A DNA stretch of 50,392 nucleotides, taken from contig JADGNQ010000028.1 in NCBI GenBank assembly GCA_017883385.1, positions 1 to 50,392 of the forward strand, in the 5' to 3' direction. The position numbers were made by a program, and so were the translations under genes. Numbering within the stretch: position 1 is the stretch's first letter; each line of letters starts with the position of its first letter. Under the pieces are notes generated by a model that had not been told where the DNA came from, made no database searches, and saw nothing but the letters and a program-made list of their open reading frames with translations. Source of the stretch: Candidatus Sulfotelmatobacter sp. GTDB lineage: Bacteria > Acidobacteriota > Terriglobia > Terriglobales > Acidobacteriaceae. Below are positions 1-7,997 of this stretch, in pieces.

Positions 1-960
1 GACGCGCTGATGAATATGATCGTCTACCAGGGCGACACGGAGTTCGCGAGCGTGGAGCAGCAGCGCAATCTGTTCGAGATGGCGCCCACGGACTGGGATC
101 GCAAGGCGCTCACCCGTGTCATGATCGAAGAAATGCGGCATGGCTGGCAGATGTGCGCCCTGCTGGTCGATCACTTTGGCTATTCGGGCAAGGTTGAAGC
201 GCAAAAGATGCTAGAGCGACGTGCGTTTGAGAACAAGCGGTTGCTGGGCGCGTTCAACGTCGACGTCGACAACTGGATGGACTTCTTCACGTACACCGAT
301 TTCGTTGACCGCGACGGAAAGTTCCAGTTGCAGATGCTGAAGTATTCCGCGTTTGCACCGCTGGGGCGATCGATGTCATACATGCTGCGCGAAGAAGCGT
401 TCCACATGGGTACCGGCAACGACGGACTGCGGCGCATCGTGGAAGCGGGAGTGATCCCGGCGTGGCTGATCCAGAAATATCTCAACAAATGGCTTTCAAG
501 TTCCTACGATCTTTTTGGTACCGATCATTCCTCGTCGGCGCACTGGGCGTACGTCTGGGGTGTGAAGGGCCGCTACGATGAGCCAAAAAACGAGAAGGCT
601 CCGGACCTCGACGACCTGAACGACTACAACCGGAATCTCTATCGCGACGAAGTGGCGGGACTGATCGAGCGGTTTAACGGCCCGCTGAAGGCGGGCGAGC
701 CGAAGCTGTATGCGCCGAATATCAAGTTCAACCGCGCCATTGGAAAGTGGGCGGGGCAGAAGTTCCACGCGCAGACGGGCGAGCCGATCGATGATCGTGC
801 TTACGAGGAACACCTGAAAGATTTCATGCCGTCGGCGGCGGACAAGAAGCTTCTGCTCGACATCATCGGAAACGAAAAGAAGTGGATCGCGGAGAAGACG
901 GGCGCGCGCGATCCGCTCTCTACTATTGGAGAAGTTCGGAAGTCTGCAATCAACCTGTAG
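1..960 (+). CDS. boxB: Benzoyl-CoA 2,3-epoxidase subunit B-like di-iron oxygenase (5' partial)
   Basis: The reading frame is open to the left edge, so the N-terminus is missing; 319 residues remain of a family usually near 470. BoxB is the di-iron oxygenase component that, with the reductase BoxA, epoxidises the ring of benzoyl-CoA using O2. Visible ferritin-like di-iron motifs are EEMRHGWQM near the start and EEAFHMGTG about 90 residues later; the stretches FFTYTDFVDRDGKFQ and FNKW/LNKWLSSSYDLFGTDHSS resemble BoxB rather than PaaA. It is followed 46 bp later by a crotonase and then by a 4-hydroxybenzoyl-CoA reductase set, which supports an aromatic acyl-CoA substrate. A PaaA-type or another ring-epoxidising paralogue is the main alternative. 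The family is fairly certain, the exact substrate less so. Confidence 0.75.
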   Translation, partial: DALMNMIVYQGDTEFASVEQQRNLFEMAPTDWDRKALTRVMIEEMRHGWQMCALLVDHFGYSGKVEAQKMLERRAFENKRLLGAFNVDVDNWMDFFTYTDFVDRDGKFQLQMLKYSAFAPLGRSMSYMLREEAFHMGTGNDGLRRIVEAGVIPAWLIQKYLNKWLSSSYDLFGTDHSSSAHWAYVWGVKGRYDEPKNEKAPDLDDLNDYNRNLYRDEVAGLIERFNGPLKAGEPKLYAPNIKFNRAIGKWAGQKFHAQTGEPIDDRAYEEHLKDFMPSAADKKLLLDIIGNEKKWIAEKTGARDPLSTIGEVRKSAINL

Positions 961-1006
961 CGGACGTTCTGATCACCACGGAGACACAGAGGCACGGAGA
1001 ACAACC

Positions 1007-1792
1007 ATGACGCCAGAAGCCGTGGTCAGTTTCGCTTCGCTGATGGTTAAGGTGGATCCGCCCTTAGCCCGGGTATCCCTGCACCATCCCCCTCTGAACG
1101 TGATCGATATCCCGATGATGGAGGAACTAGCGCGGTCCTTGGCAGAGATTGAGGCGCAACCAGACGTTTCGGTGCTCGTGTTGAGCGGTGAGGGCAAGGC
1201 GTTTTCAGCGGGGGTAGACGTCGGCGCTCATACTCCCGACAAAGTCGAGGAGATGCTGGCAAAGTTCCATGCTGTGATCCGCGCCGTGGTGGCGGCTAAG
1301 AAAGTTACGATTGCCGCGGTGCACGGGAACTGCCTGGGCGGTGGCGCAGAACTGGCCATGGTGTGTGACACGGTGTTCACAACGGAATCCGCGAAGTGGG
1401 GATTTCCGGAGATCAAGCTGGGGTGCTATCCACCGGTGGCTTGCACCGCGCTCGCCGCGCTCGTGGGCCAGAAGCGCGCTGCAGAGCTGATTCTGACGGG
1501 GCGAACGATTGACGGCAGAGAGGCGGCTGAGATTGGTTTGGCCAACCGTGCTGTGCCGGAGAGTGATCTGGATGCTGCCGTAGAGGAATGTCTCGGGCAT
1601 TTGCGCAAGCTCAGCCCCGCAGCGCTGGCGTTGGCCAAGAGAGCATCTTACGCGTGGGACTCGATGCACTTCGACAAGGGTCTGGCCCGTGCCGAGCGGG
1701 TCTATTTCGACGACTTGATGAAGACTGAGGATGCTCACGAGGGCGTTCGCGCCTTCATGGAGAAGCGCGAGCCGAAGTGGACAGGGAAATAA
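1007..1792 (+). CDS. Enoyl-CoA hydratase/isomerase, cyclohexa-1,5-dienecarbonyl-CoA hydratase-like
   Basis: This is a crotonase-fold protein of 261 aa, normal for the family. The oxyanion-hole segments are visible as GKAFSAGVDVG and HGNCLGGGAELA. The phrase HTPDKVEEMLAKFH after the first of these is typical, as far as I recall, of cyclohexa-1,5-diene-1-carbonyl-CoA hydratases (Dch), which add water to the diene formed from benzoyl-CoA in the anaerobic pathway. The ATG at 1007 is chosen because GGAGA precedes it by 6 bases, although the frame is open further upstream through a repeat-like stretch. It sits between the BoxB-like oxygenase and a rhodanese on the same strand. It could equally hydrate another unsaturated ring or chain acyl-CoA made by this cluster. 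The fold is certain and the substrate is inferred. Confidence 0.75.
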   Translation: MTPEAVVSFASLMVKVDPPLARVSLHHPPLNVIDIPMMEELARSLAEIEAQPDVSVLVLSGEGKAFSAGVDVGAHTPDKVEEMLAKFHAVIRAVVAAKKVTIAAVHGNCLGGGAELAMVCDTVFTTESAKWGFPEIKLGCYPPVACTALAALVGQKRAAELILTGRTIDGREAAEIGLANRAVPESDLDAAVEECLGHLRKLSPAALALAKRASYAWDSMHFDKGLARAERVYFDDLMKTEDAHEGVRAFMEKREPKWTGK

Positions 1793-1810
1793 CCGCGAGA
1801 CTTGCAATTG

Positions 1811-2134
1811 ATGGATTACGAAATCACTCCCGAAGAAGTGAAGGGCAAGCTGGATGATGGGGAGCCGTTCACGCTGCTGGATGTTCGCGAGCCGTGGGAA
1901 TTTGAGACCGCACGAATCGCCGGAGCCAAGTTGATACCCATGGGCGATGTGCCGTCGCGAGCGCATCAGGAACTCGATCCCGAGGATCGCGTGGTTGTCG
2001 TTTGCCACCACGGCGTGCGGTCGATGAACGTGACGGTCTGGCTACGGCAGCAGGGGTTTGAGAAAACGCAGTCCATGCGAGGCGGCATCGATGCGTGGTC
2101 GCGTCGCGTGGACAGCAAAGTGCCGATGTACTGA
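1811..2134 (+). CDS. Single-domain rhodanese-like sulfurtransferase
   Basis: This 107-aa protein is one rhodanese domain with no signal peptide, so it is cytoplasmic. LLDVREPWEFE is the N-terminal rhodanese signature, and the active-site loop VVCHHGVRS carries the catalytic cysteine that would hold a persulfide. A C-terminal MRGGIDAWSRRVD completes the domain. The ATG at 1811 is preferred over an in-frame TTG at 1802, because GAGA at 1797-1800 is well spaced for the former and almost touches the latter. It begins 18 bp after the crotonase gene, so co-transcription is likely. Its role in the aromatic cluster is unknown; small rhodaneses can serve sulfur transfer, for example to molybdenum or Fe-S enzymes, which would fit the adjacent molybdoenzyme. 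That link is inference. Confidence 0.85.
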   Translation: MDYEITPEEVKGKLDDGEPFTLLDVREPWEFETARIAGAKLIPMGDVPSRAHQELDPEDRVVVVCHHGVRSMNVTVWLRQQGFEKTQSMRGGIDAWSRRVDSKVPMY

Positions 2135-2135
2135 A

Positions 2136-2213
2136 GAAGCTCTCAGCCTTCAGCGATCAGCTCTCAGAACGGGCCTTAGCTGACGGATGACTGCTGAGAG
2201 CTCAGAGCTCCAA
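2136..2213. repeat. Intergenic simple repeat of AGCTCTCAG/CTGAGAGCT units
   Basis: The 81-bp gap between the rhodanese and hcrC consists mostly of degenerate units such as AGCTCTCAG, CAGCGATCAGCTCTCAG and CTGCTGAGAGCTCAGAGCT, which can fold back on each other. Similar units recur at 35095-35125 and 35225-35256. It leaves no clear ribosome-binding site in front of hcrC. Confidence 0.6.
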
Positions 2214-2215
2214 AA

Positions 2216-2707
2216 ATGAAGAAAGAACTGATCGAACTCCGAGTCAACGGCCGCCCACACGAGCTTGCCATCGAGCCCAGCGCTCTCCTCCTCGATGTTC
2301 TGCGGCAGGACCTGCAGCTAACGGGCTCGAAGCGCGGTTGCGACGACTCCTCCTGCGGAGCATGCACCGTGCTCGTCGATGGCGTTGCCATGATGTCGTG
2401 CACGCTACTCGCCGCGAGCTGTGAGGGGCAGGAGATCACGACCATCGAAGGCGTGAGCGAACATGGCTCTCTCGCGGCGATCCAGAAGGCCTATGGGGAC
2501 TGGGGCGGCGCGCAGTGCGGCTACTGCACGCCGGGCTTCATTATGACGGTGAAGTCGCTGCTGGCGGAGAATCCGGATCCGTCGGCAGCCGACGTTCGCG
2601 CGGCGTTGAGCAGCAATCTCTGCCGCTGCACCGGTTACAGCCAAATGTATGAGGCGATTCGAGCGGCGATTGCGGCGGAGCGACAAGGAGTGGCGATTGC
2701 GAAGTGA
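2216..2707 (+). CDS. hcrC: 4-hydroxybenzoyl-CoA reductase-type gamma subunit, 2x[2Fe-2S] protein
   Basis: This 163-aa protein has the two-domain build of small subunits of the xanthine oxidase family. The plant-ferredoxin-like cluster cysteines are C42, C47, C50 and C62 (GCDDSSCGAC and SC), and the four-helix domain cluster uses C101, C104, C136 and C138 (CGYCTPGF and CRCTGY). The clusters pass electrons between the molybdenum and flavin subunits. The next two genes encode those subunits, in the order gamma-alpha-beta. The size matches HcrC of Thauera (about 161 aa). The family assignment is very secure; the HBCR identity rests mainly on the beta subunit's extra cysteine loop. Confidence 0.85.
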   Translation: MKKELIELRVNGRPHELAIEPSALLLDVLRQDLQLTGSKRGCDDSSCGACTVLVDGVAMMSCTLLAASCEGQEITTIEGVSEHGSLAAIQKAYGDWGGAQCGYCTPGFIMTVKSLLAENPDPSAADVRAALSSNLCRCTGYSQMYEAIRAAIAAERQGVAIAK

Positions 2708-2708
2708 C

Positions 2709-2760
2709 GTCGTCCCGGCGAGCAAGATACCAGATTCCTCGCTTTGCTCGGAATGACAAA
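2709..2760. repeat. CTCGCTTTGCTCGGAATGAC-type intergenic repeat
   Basis: The hcrC-hcrA spacer contains CTCGCTTTGCTCGGAATGAC. A near-identical core, TTCGCTTTGCTCAGAATGAC, occurs upstream of mnmA around 13532-13551. The element runs up to the hcrA start and supplies misleading upstream start codons in the hcrA frame. Confidence 0.65.
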
Positions 2761-2764
2761 CGAA

Positions 2765-5398
2765 ATGGGAAATGACTTCTCCATTATTGGCAAGCCCACG
2801 GCGATGGTCGACGCCGCGCAGAAGACTACCGGGTCGGGCAAGTACACCGACGATCTTAGCTTGCCTGGCATGCTTGTCGGCAAGATTCTGCATTCGCCTT
2901 ATCCGCACGCGCGCATCAAGCGCATCGACACGAGCCGGGCCGAGAAATGCGACGGCGTCGTTGCGGTTGTAGTGGGCAAGGATGCGCCGAATCCCTATGG
3001 CATTCTTCCCGTAGGTCACGATGAGCATGCGCTGGCGCTCGACAAGGTGTGCTATGTCGGCGACAACGTCGCTTGCGTCGTTGCCGTTTCCGAGGCTGTT
3101 GCGGAAAGATCGCTTGAACTCATCGACGTCGAATACGAAGTCCTGCCGGCCTACTTCAATCCTGAAGAATCGATGAAGGCGCAGACCGATCTTATCCACG
3201 ACAACAAACCCGGCAACCTGGAGAAGGATTACCACCACGTCTTCGGCGATCCCGACAGAGGTTTTGCCGATGCCGATCACGTAGCTGAAGCGCGCTTTGT
3301 CGCTAATGAAGTGACGCACGCGGCCATGGAGCCGCATTCCACACTGGCATCGTTCGAAGTGGATCCGCACACAGGCAAGCCCGGACGACTAACCGTCTGG
3401 TCTTCGACCCAGGTGCCGTACTACTTGCAACACAAGCTGTCGCTCGTGCTGGAAATGCCGATGCAGCAGATTCGCGTGATCAAGCCGCTGGTGGGCGGCG
3501 GATTTGGCGGCAAGAGTGAAGTGATTCCTCTCGAGATCATTGCGGCGGTGGCTGCGCGCAAGGCGCAGGCTCCGGTCAAAATCACTTACACGCGTGAGGA
3601 AGTGTTCTGGGCGCACCGCGGGCGGCCGCGCACTATCATTGACCTTAAGACTGGGGCGAAGAGCGATGGCCGCATCACCGCCGTGAACGCGCGTGTCGTG
3701 CAGGATGGCGGGGCCTACTGCTCGTACGGCGTGGTGACGATTCTCTATTCTGGCGCGCTGTTGGGCGCACTCTACGACATCCCAAACATTCAGTACGACG
3801 GATACCGGGTGCTGACGAACAAGCCCGCGTGTGGAGCGATGCGCGGCCACGGCACGGTCAATGTGCGCTTTGCTTTCGAATCGCAGCTCGACGAACTGGC
3901 GGCGACGATCGGGATGGACCCGGCCGAGATTCGCCAGCGCAACTTGCTGCAGCCTCCCTGCATTACCGTGAATGGCCTGCGGGTTCAGAGCTACGGGTTG
4001 CCGGAGTGCATCGAGAGAACGGTCGAGCGTTCAGGTTGGAAAGAGCGCAAGGGCAAACTGCCCAGGGGACGCGGCTTGGGCATCGCTTGCAGCCACTACG
4101 TCAGTGGCGCGGCCAATTCGATTATTCGTTCCGACATGCCGCACTCGACGGTCAACATCAAGATCGACCGGGACGGCGGTGTCGTGGTCTATACCGGAGC
4201 GTCTGAAATTGGCCAAGGGTCGGACACGATGACGGCACAGGTCGCGGCTGAGGTGCTGGGGTGTTCGCTGCCTCGGGTGAGGGTCATCGCGGCCGATACC
4301 GACCTGACGCCGATTGATATCGGCTCTTACTCCAGCCGCGTAACCTTCATGGCGGGGAATGCAACCCTGCGAGCGGCGGGGGAAGTGAAGAAGCTGATTG
4401 CGGCTGCTGCGGCAAAGAAGATGGGATGCGACGTAGAGCAGCTTATCTTTCGCGACGATGCGATTTTCAAGAAGAATGGCCTGGGGTCAGCCAAGAGCGA
4501 GTCCGCGCAAACACTGCGCGGACCGGACGGCCGGGGGCGGCCGTCCCCACATGGTTCGTCTTCGTCCGCGCATATCGAATCGGCCTCGGTCAGCGGGCGC
4601 GTGGAAGGCCAAATCCTGCGGGGATCGCTGCAGCAGAAGCGCAAAGACGAGGGACCGAAAGAATGGATGACGTTCGAAGAAGCCGTCGTCGCCGCGATTG
4701 ATTTTCACGGAGCGCTCACCGGCACTGGTTCTTACGCTCCTCCGCTGGAGGCGCGCGGCGGCAAGCACAAGGGTGCGGGCGTGGGCCCCTCTCCGGCTTA
4801 TTCGTATTCCGCGCAGGTTGCCGAGGTCAGCGTCGACGAAGAAACTGGCGAAGTCACGGTGCACAAAGTCTGGGCGGCGCACGATTGCGGGCGCGCGCTG
4901 AATCCCGTATCGGTGGAAGGGCAGATCATTGGGTCGGTGTGGATGGGCATGGGGCAGGCGCTCACGGAGGAAATGGTTTGGAAAGACGGCATGCTGATGA
5001 ATCCCGGGTTGCTCGAATATCGCAGTCCGTCATCGGTGGAGTCGCCCGAGGTTGAGCCCATCATTGTCGAGAGCGTTGATCCGGAGGGGCCGTTTGGTGC
5101 GAAGGAGTGCAGCGAAGGCTCGCTGGCGGCGACGATCCCAGCGATTGCGAACGCAATTTACGACGCGGTTGGTGTGCGGTTGCACGAGTCTCCGTTTACG
5201 CCGGAGAGAGTTCTAGCGGCGCTGCGCGCGAAGAAGAATGCCAAGGCGCTGAACCTGACCGAAGGGGTTGACCCGACCTCACCTGTGCGCTTCCGAGAGC
5301 ACGGAGGGGCGCTCTGTTTCAAAGGGAAGGGACCGGAGCGGCACGCGCTCGATCCGGCGCGGCGCGAAGCGCGATCCGTACCAGGAGGCGCGGATTGA
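2765..5398 (+). CDS. hcrA: 4-hydroxybenzoyl-CoA reductase-type alpha subunit (molybdopterin subunit) with internal insertion
   Basis: This is the molybdenum-cofactor subunit of a xanthine oxidase-family enzyme. KTTGSGKYTDD opens the N-terminal a/b hammerhead, GGGFGGKSE is the first molybdopterin-binding loop, and GPFGAKECSEGS near residue 781 carries the catalytic glutamate. In HBCR this subunit reductively removes the ring hydroxyl of 4-hydroxybenzoyl-CoA. The protein is 877 aa against about 770 usual. About 62 codons (4481-4666) form a low-complexity insertion holding two palindromes, and about 45 extra residues sit at the C-terminus. The ATG at 2765 is preferred because the upstream in-frame TTG 2744 and ATG 2753 lie in an intergenic repeat. 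It overlaps hcrB by 4 bp. Aldehyde/xanthine dehydrogenase-like substrates cannot be excluded from this subunit alone. Confidence 0.85.
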   Translation: MGNDFSIIGKPTAMVDAAQKTTGSGKYTDDLSLPGMLVGKILHSPYPHARIKRIDTSRAEKCDGVVAVVVGKDAPNPYGILPVGHDEHALALDKVCYVGDNVACVVAVSEAVAERSLELIDVEYEVLPAYFNPEESMKAQTDLIHDNKPGNLEKDYHHVFGDPDRGFADADHVAEARFVANEVTHAAMEPHSTLASFEVDPHTGKPGRLTVWSSTQVPYYLQHKLSLVLEMPMQQIRVIKPLVGGGFGGKSEVIPLEIIAAVAARKAQAPVKITYTREEVFWAHRGRPRTIIDLKTGAKSDGRITAVNARVVQDGGAYCSYGVVTILYSGALLGALYDIPNIQYDGYRVLTNKPACGAMRGHGTVNVRFAFESQLDELAATIGMDPAEIRQRNLLQPPCITVNGLRVQSYGLPECIERTVERSGWKERKGKLPRGRGLGIACSHYVSGAANSIIRSDMPHSTVNIKIDRDGGVVVYTGASEIGQGSDTMTAQVAAEVLGCSLPRVRVIAADTDLTPIDIGSYSSRVTFMAGNATLRAAGEVKKLIAAAAAKKMGCDVEQLIFRDDAIFKKNGLGSAKSESAQTLRGPDGRGRPSPHGSSSSAHIESASVSGRVEGQILRGSLQQKRKDEGPKEWMTFEEAVVAAIDFHGALTGTGSYAPPLEARGGKHKGAGVGPSPAYSYSAQVAEVSVDEETGEVTVHKVWAAHDCGRALNPVSVEGQIIGSVWMGMGQALTEEMVWKDGMLMNPGLLEYRSPSSVESPEVEPIIVESVDPEGPFGAKECSEGSLAATIPAIANAIYDAVGVRLHESPFTPERVLAALRAKKNAKALNLTEGVDPTSPVRFREHGGALCFKGKGPERHALDPARREARSVPGGAD
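4501..4546. repeat. Paired palindromes inside hcrA (in-frame REP-like insertion)
   Basis: Two perfect 8-bp inverted repeats lie back to back inside the hcrA frame: GTCCGCGC (4501-4508) with GCGCGGAC (4516-4523), and GGACGGCC (4525-4532) with GGCCGTCC (4539-4546). The encoded stretch is Gly/Arg/Pro/Ser-rich and absent, as far as I know, from ordinary HcrA proteins. The first hairpin shares the GCGCGGAC motif with the arms of the element at 44740-44873. Confidence 0.75.
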
Positions 5399-6390
5399 GT
5401 CTCCCGCAGTTCAAACTTCTGCGGCCTCGGTCAGTAGAGGAGGCCGTCGGCGACCTCGGCAGACGTGTAGGCAACATCCGCGTCCTGGCCGGCGGTACCG
5501 ATCTGATTCCTTCCATGCGCCAGAAGCTTTTCGAGCCGGAGCATGTGCTCGACTTGCGCGGCATCGGCGAGCTGCGGGGGATCAAGCCGCAGGCCGACGG
5601 CGGCGTCGAAATCGGCGCTCTCACCACACTCCGTTCGATTGAGCGGTCAGAATTCCTGCGGCAACAGTATCCGGTTCTGACGGAGGCTGCGGCCACTGTC
5701 GCTTCGCCAGTACTGCGCAACATGGGTACGATCGGCGGCAACATCTGCCTCGACACGCGTTGTCTTTGGTACAACCAGTCGCTCACCTGGCGCAAAGGCT
5801 GCGGATTCTGCATCAAGAAAGATGGGGACTTGTGCCACGTGGCTCCCGGCGGAACGAAGTGCTGGGCCGTGTTTTCCGGCGACACGCCTCCGGCCCTGCT
5901 GTGCCTCAATGCGGAGATCGAAATCGCCGGCCAAGCGGGCGCGCGGCGGATTCCTCTGCGAGAGTTCTACACCGGGGACGGAGAGAATTACCGTAGGTTG
6001 CAGCCGGGTGAGCTCGTCACCCGCGTAATCTTGCCGGCACCGGCGGCAGACTTTCGCGGCGTCTACCGCAAACTCCGGGTTCGCGGATCGATCGATTATC
6101 CGCTGGCCGGTGTCGCCGTGGCTATGAAGTGCTCGAACGGCCATGTCGCCGACGTGCGCATCGGCATTACAGCCGTGAATCCCGCGCCGCTGCTGGTGGA
6201 AGGCGTATCCGAGTTGCTGGCGGGAAAGGCCGTCGATCAAGCCCTTGCCGAAGCCGCTGGTGACTTGGCGGCGAGAATTAGCAAGCCGTTGACAACTTCC
6301 GCCCTCACTCCGGAGTATCGTCGCGAGATGATTCGGGTATTCACGAAAAGGGCGGTGCTCGCAGCGGCCCAGGTGGCTGATCGAAACTGA
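5395..6390 (+). CDS. hcrB: 4-hydroxybenzoyl-CoA reductase-type beta subunit with extra [4Fe-4S] loop
   Basis: This 331-aa protein is the FAD subunit of the molybdoenzyme; LAGGTDLIPSMR and NMGTIGGNICLD are the FAD-binding motifs. After the second motif comes a loop with cysteines at 123, 139, 147 and 156. Spacings of 16, 8 and 9 match the [4Fe-4S] ligands reported for Thauera 4-hydroxybenzoyl-CoA reductase (122, 138, 146, 155). Ordinary xanthine dehydrogenase FAD subunits lack this loop, so this is the best evidence for HBCR identity. The TTG start at 5395 is supported by AGGAGG at 5383-5388, six bases upstream, and by the TTGA overlap with the hcrA stop, which indicates translational coupling. 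Extra cysteine C136 lies beside the cluster. Confidence 0.9.
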   Translation: MSLPQFKLLRPRSVEEAVGDLGRRVGNIRVLAGGTDLIPSMRQKLFEPEHVLDLRGIGELRGIKPQADGGVEIGALTTLRSIERSEFLRQQYPVLTEAAATVASPVLRNMGTIGGNICLDTRCLWYNQSLTWRKGCGFCIKKDGDLCHVAPGGTKCWAVFSGDTPPALLCLNAEIEIAGQAGARRIPLREFYTGDGENYRRLQPGELVTRVILPAPAADFRGVYRKLRVRGSIDYPLAGVAVAMKCSNGHVADVRIGITAVNPAPLLVEGVSELLAGKAVDQALAEAAGDLAARISKPLTTSALTPEYRREMIRVFTKRAVLAAAQVADRN

Positions 6391-6420
6391 ACAAGGCGTC
6401 CTCGCTGAAAGGAGAAGCTG

Positions 6421-6924
6421 ATGGCCAACTACCACATCGCGCAGGTCAACATTGGTCGAGTGAAGGCACCGGTCGAGGATCCGCTGATGGCCGGATTTGT
6501 GGCGCGGCTTGACGAGATCAACGCACTCGCCGACCGCAGTCCCGGCTTCGTTTGGCGGCTGCAGACACCCGTCGGTAATGCGACCTACTTCCGACCTTAC
6601 CCAGACGACGACCGGATTCTCATCAACATGTCGGTTTGGGAGACGGTTGAGGCACTGCGGCATTACGTTTACAAGACGGCTCACGCAGAACTTCTTCGGC
6701 AAAGGGAAGCATGGTTCGAAAGGTTCTCAGGCGCATATACCGCACTGTGGTGGGTTCCCGCGGGGCATCGTCCCGGCATGGACGAGGCGACGAAACGGCT
6801 GGCCCATCTCGCGCAGCATGGGCCTACGGAGTTTGCCTTCACTTTCAAAACGACTTTTCAACCGGACGAGCAATTTCAGCGTGCGATTGATTGGTCGTCG
6901 TTTCAGCCCTGTCCGGCGACTTAG
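6421..6924 (+). CDS. DUF3291 domain protein
   Basis: This 167-aa cytoplasmic protein resembles DUF3291 proteins: it begins with YHIAQVNIGRVKAP, continues with a FVARLDEINALADRSPGFVWR helix, and has an aromatic-rich core (SVWETVEALRHYVYKTAH) of the ferredoxin-like antibiotic-biosynthesis-monooxygenase type. AAAGGAG lies about 8 bases before the ATG. It is 30 bp after hcrB on the same strand and so probably in the same transcript. No function is established for DUF3291. A small ring-modifying or heme-binding monooxygenase-like role would suit the setting but is speculative, and no catalytic residues can be named. Confidence 0.75.
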   Translation: MANYHIAQVNIGRVKAPVEDPLMAGFVARLDEINALADRSPGFVWRLQTPVGNATYFRPYPDDDRILINMSVWETVEALRHYVYKTAHAELLRQREAWFERFSGAYTALWWVPAGHRPGMDEATKRLAHLAQHGPTEFAFTFKTTFQPDEQFQRAIDWSSFQPCPAT

Positions 6925-6997
6925 CCGCACAGGCGACAAATTGCGGACGATCACCGCAGCACCCTGATAAACTGCTTGCTCAATACGACCAATCCCT

Positions 6998-7840
6998 TTG
7001 ATCACTGATTGCCACATCCACATCCAGCCGATGGAGATGTTCAAACCCCACGCCTTGGAACTCATGAAGAGGAAGCGGCCGAACTTCGACCAGATTGTCG
7101 AGTTCTGCCGATCACCCAAGGCCTTTCTCAAGTTCATGGACGCGAGCGGCATCGACCGTGCCATGCTGATCAACTACGTGGCTCCGGAAGTGATCGGGTT
7201 TACCAGCGGCGTGAACCAGTTTGTCGCCGACTACGTGAAGGAAGATCCCCGGCGCCTGCTCTCTTGTGGAAGCCTGCATCCACGACATACAACCAACGTC
7301 CTGGCTGACGTGGAACAGATTCTGCGGCTCGGGCTGAAGATGATCAAGATTCATCCGCCTCATCAGTTGCTGTTTCCCAACGACTACCTCAGCGGCGTGA
7401 AGGAACTTGAGATCATCTACCGCGCTGCTGAAGCGAATGGTGTGCCGGTGATGTTTCACACCGGGACGTCCATTTTTCCAGGCGCGCGGAATAAGTATGG
7501 CGATCCGATCCACGTCGACGATGTCGCGGTCGATTTCCCCAAGCTGAAGATCCTGCTGGCACACGGTGGGCGCCCGTTGTGGATGCAAACGGCGTTCTTT
7601 CTTGTGCGGCGGCATCCGAACGTGTATCTGGACATCAGCGGTATCCCGCCCAAGACATTGCTGAAGTACTTTCCGCGCCTCGAAGAAATTGCGCACAAAA
7701 CGCTGTTCGGCACGGACTGGCCCGGCCCGGGAGTGCCCGACATCAAGAAAAATCTCGACGAATTCCGGGCGCTTCCGCTCAGCCCAGCCGTTCAGCAACA
7801 GATTCTGAGCAAAAGCGCGCTGACGATGTGGCCGGCCTGA
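6998..7840 (+). CDS. Amidohydrolase family (COG2159-type) metal-dependent hydrolase/decarboxylase
   Basis: This 280-aa TIM-barrel protein carries the family metal-site motifs: ITDCHIHIQ at the N-terminus, KIHPPHQL, MFHTGTS, LLAHGGRP and the late FGTDWPGP aspartate. The relatives I recognise are the amidohydrolase_2 group, which includes ACMSD and other nonoxidative aromatic-acid decarboxylases as well as hydrolases. The start is TTG at 6998, the only codon that keeps the DCHIHI motif at the extreme N-terminus; no strong ribosome-binding site is visible. It ends the aromatic cluster, so decarboxylation or hydrolysis of a ring-derived intermediate is plausible. The substrate cannot be read from the sequence. 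Confidence 0.8.
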   Translation: MITDCHIHIQPMEMFKPHALELMKRKRPNFDQIVEFCRSPKAFLKFMDASGIDRAMLINYVAPEVIGFTSGVNQFVADYVKEDPRRLLSCGSLHPRHTTNVLADVEQILRLGLKMIKIHPPHQLLFPNDYLSGVKELEIIYRAAEANGVPVMFHTGTSIFPGARNKYGDPIHVDDVAVDFPKLKILLAHGGRPLWMQTAFFLVRRHPNVYLDISGIPPKTLLKYFPRLEEIAHKTLFGTDWPGPGVPDIKKNLDEFRALPLSPAVQQQILSKSALTMWPA

Positions 7841-7997
7841 TTTTTGTCCTCGACGCCCCGCTTTGACGCTACCGATGCTTGACTACTCCTCGAGTGGGGA
7901 CGGCACCGGCGCGGGTTGTGGATTCCTTCCGCGTTGCCCGTTTGCCCATAATCGAAGGACTAGGTTAGCCTTTGGAGGCAAGGATAAGGCAGAAGCC

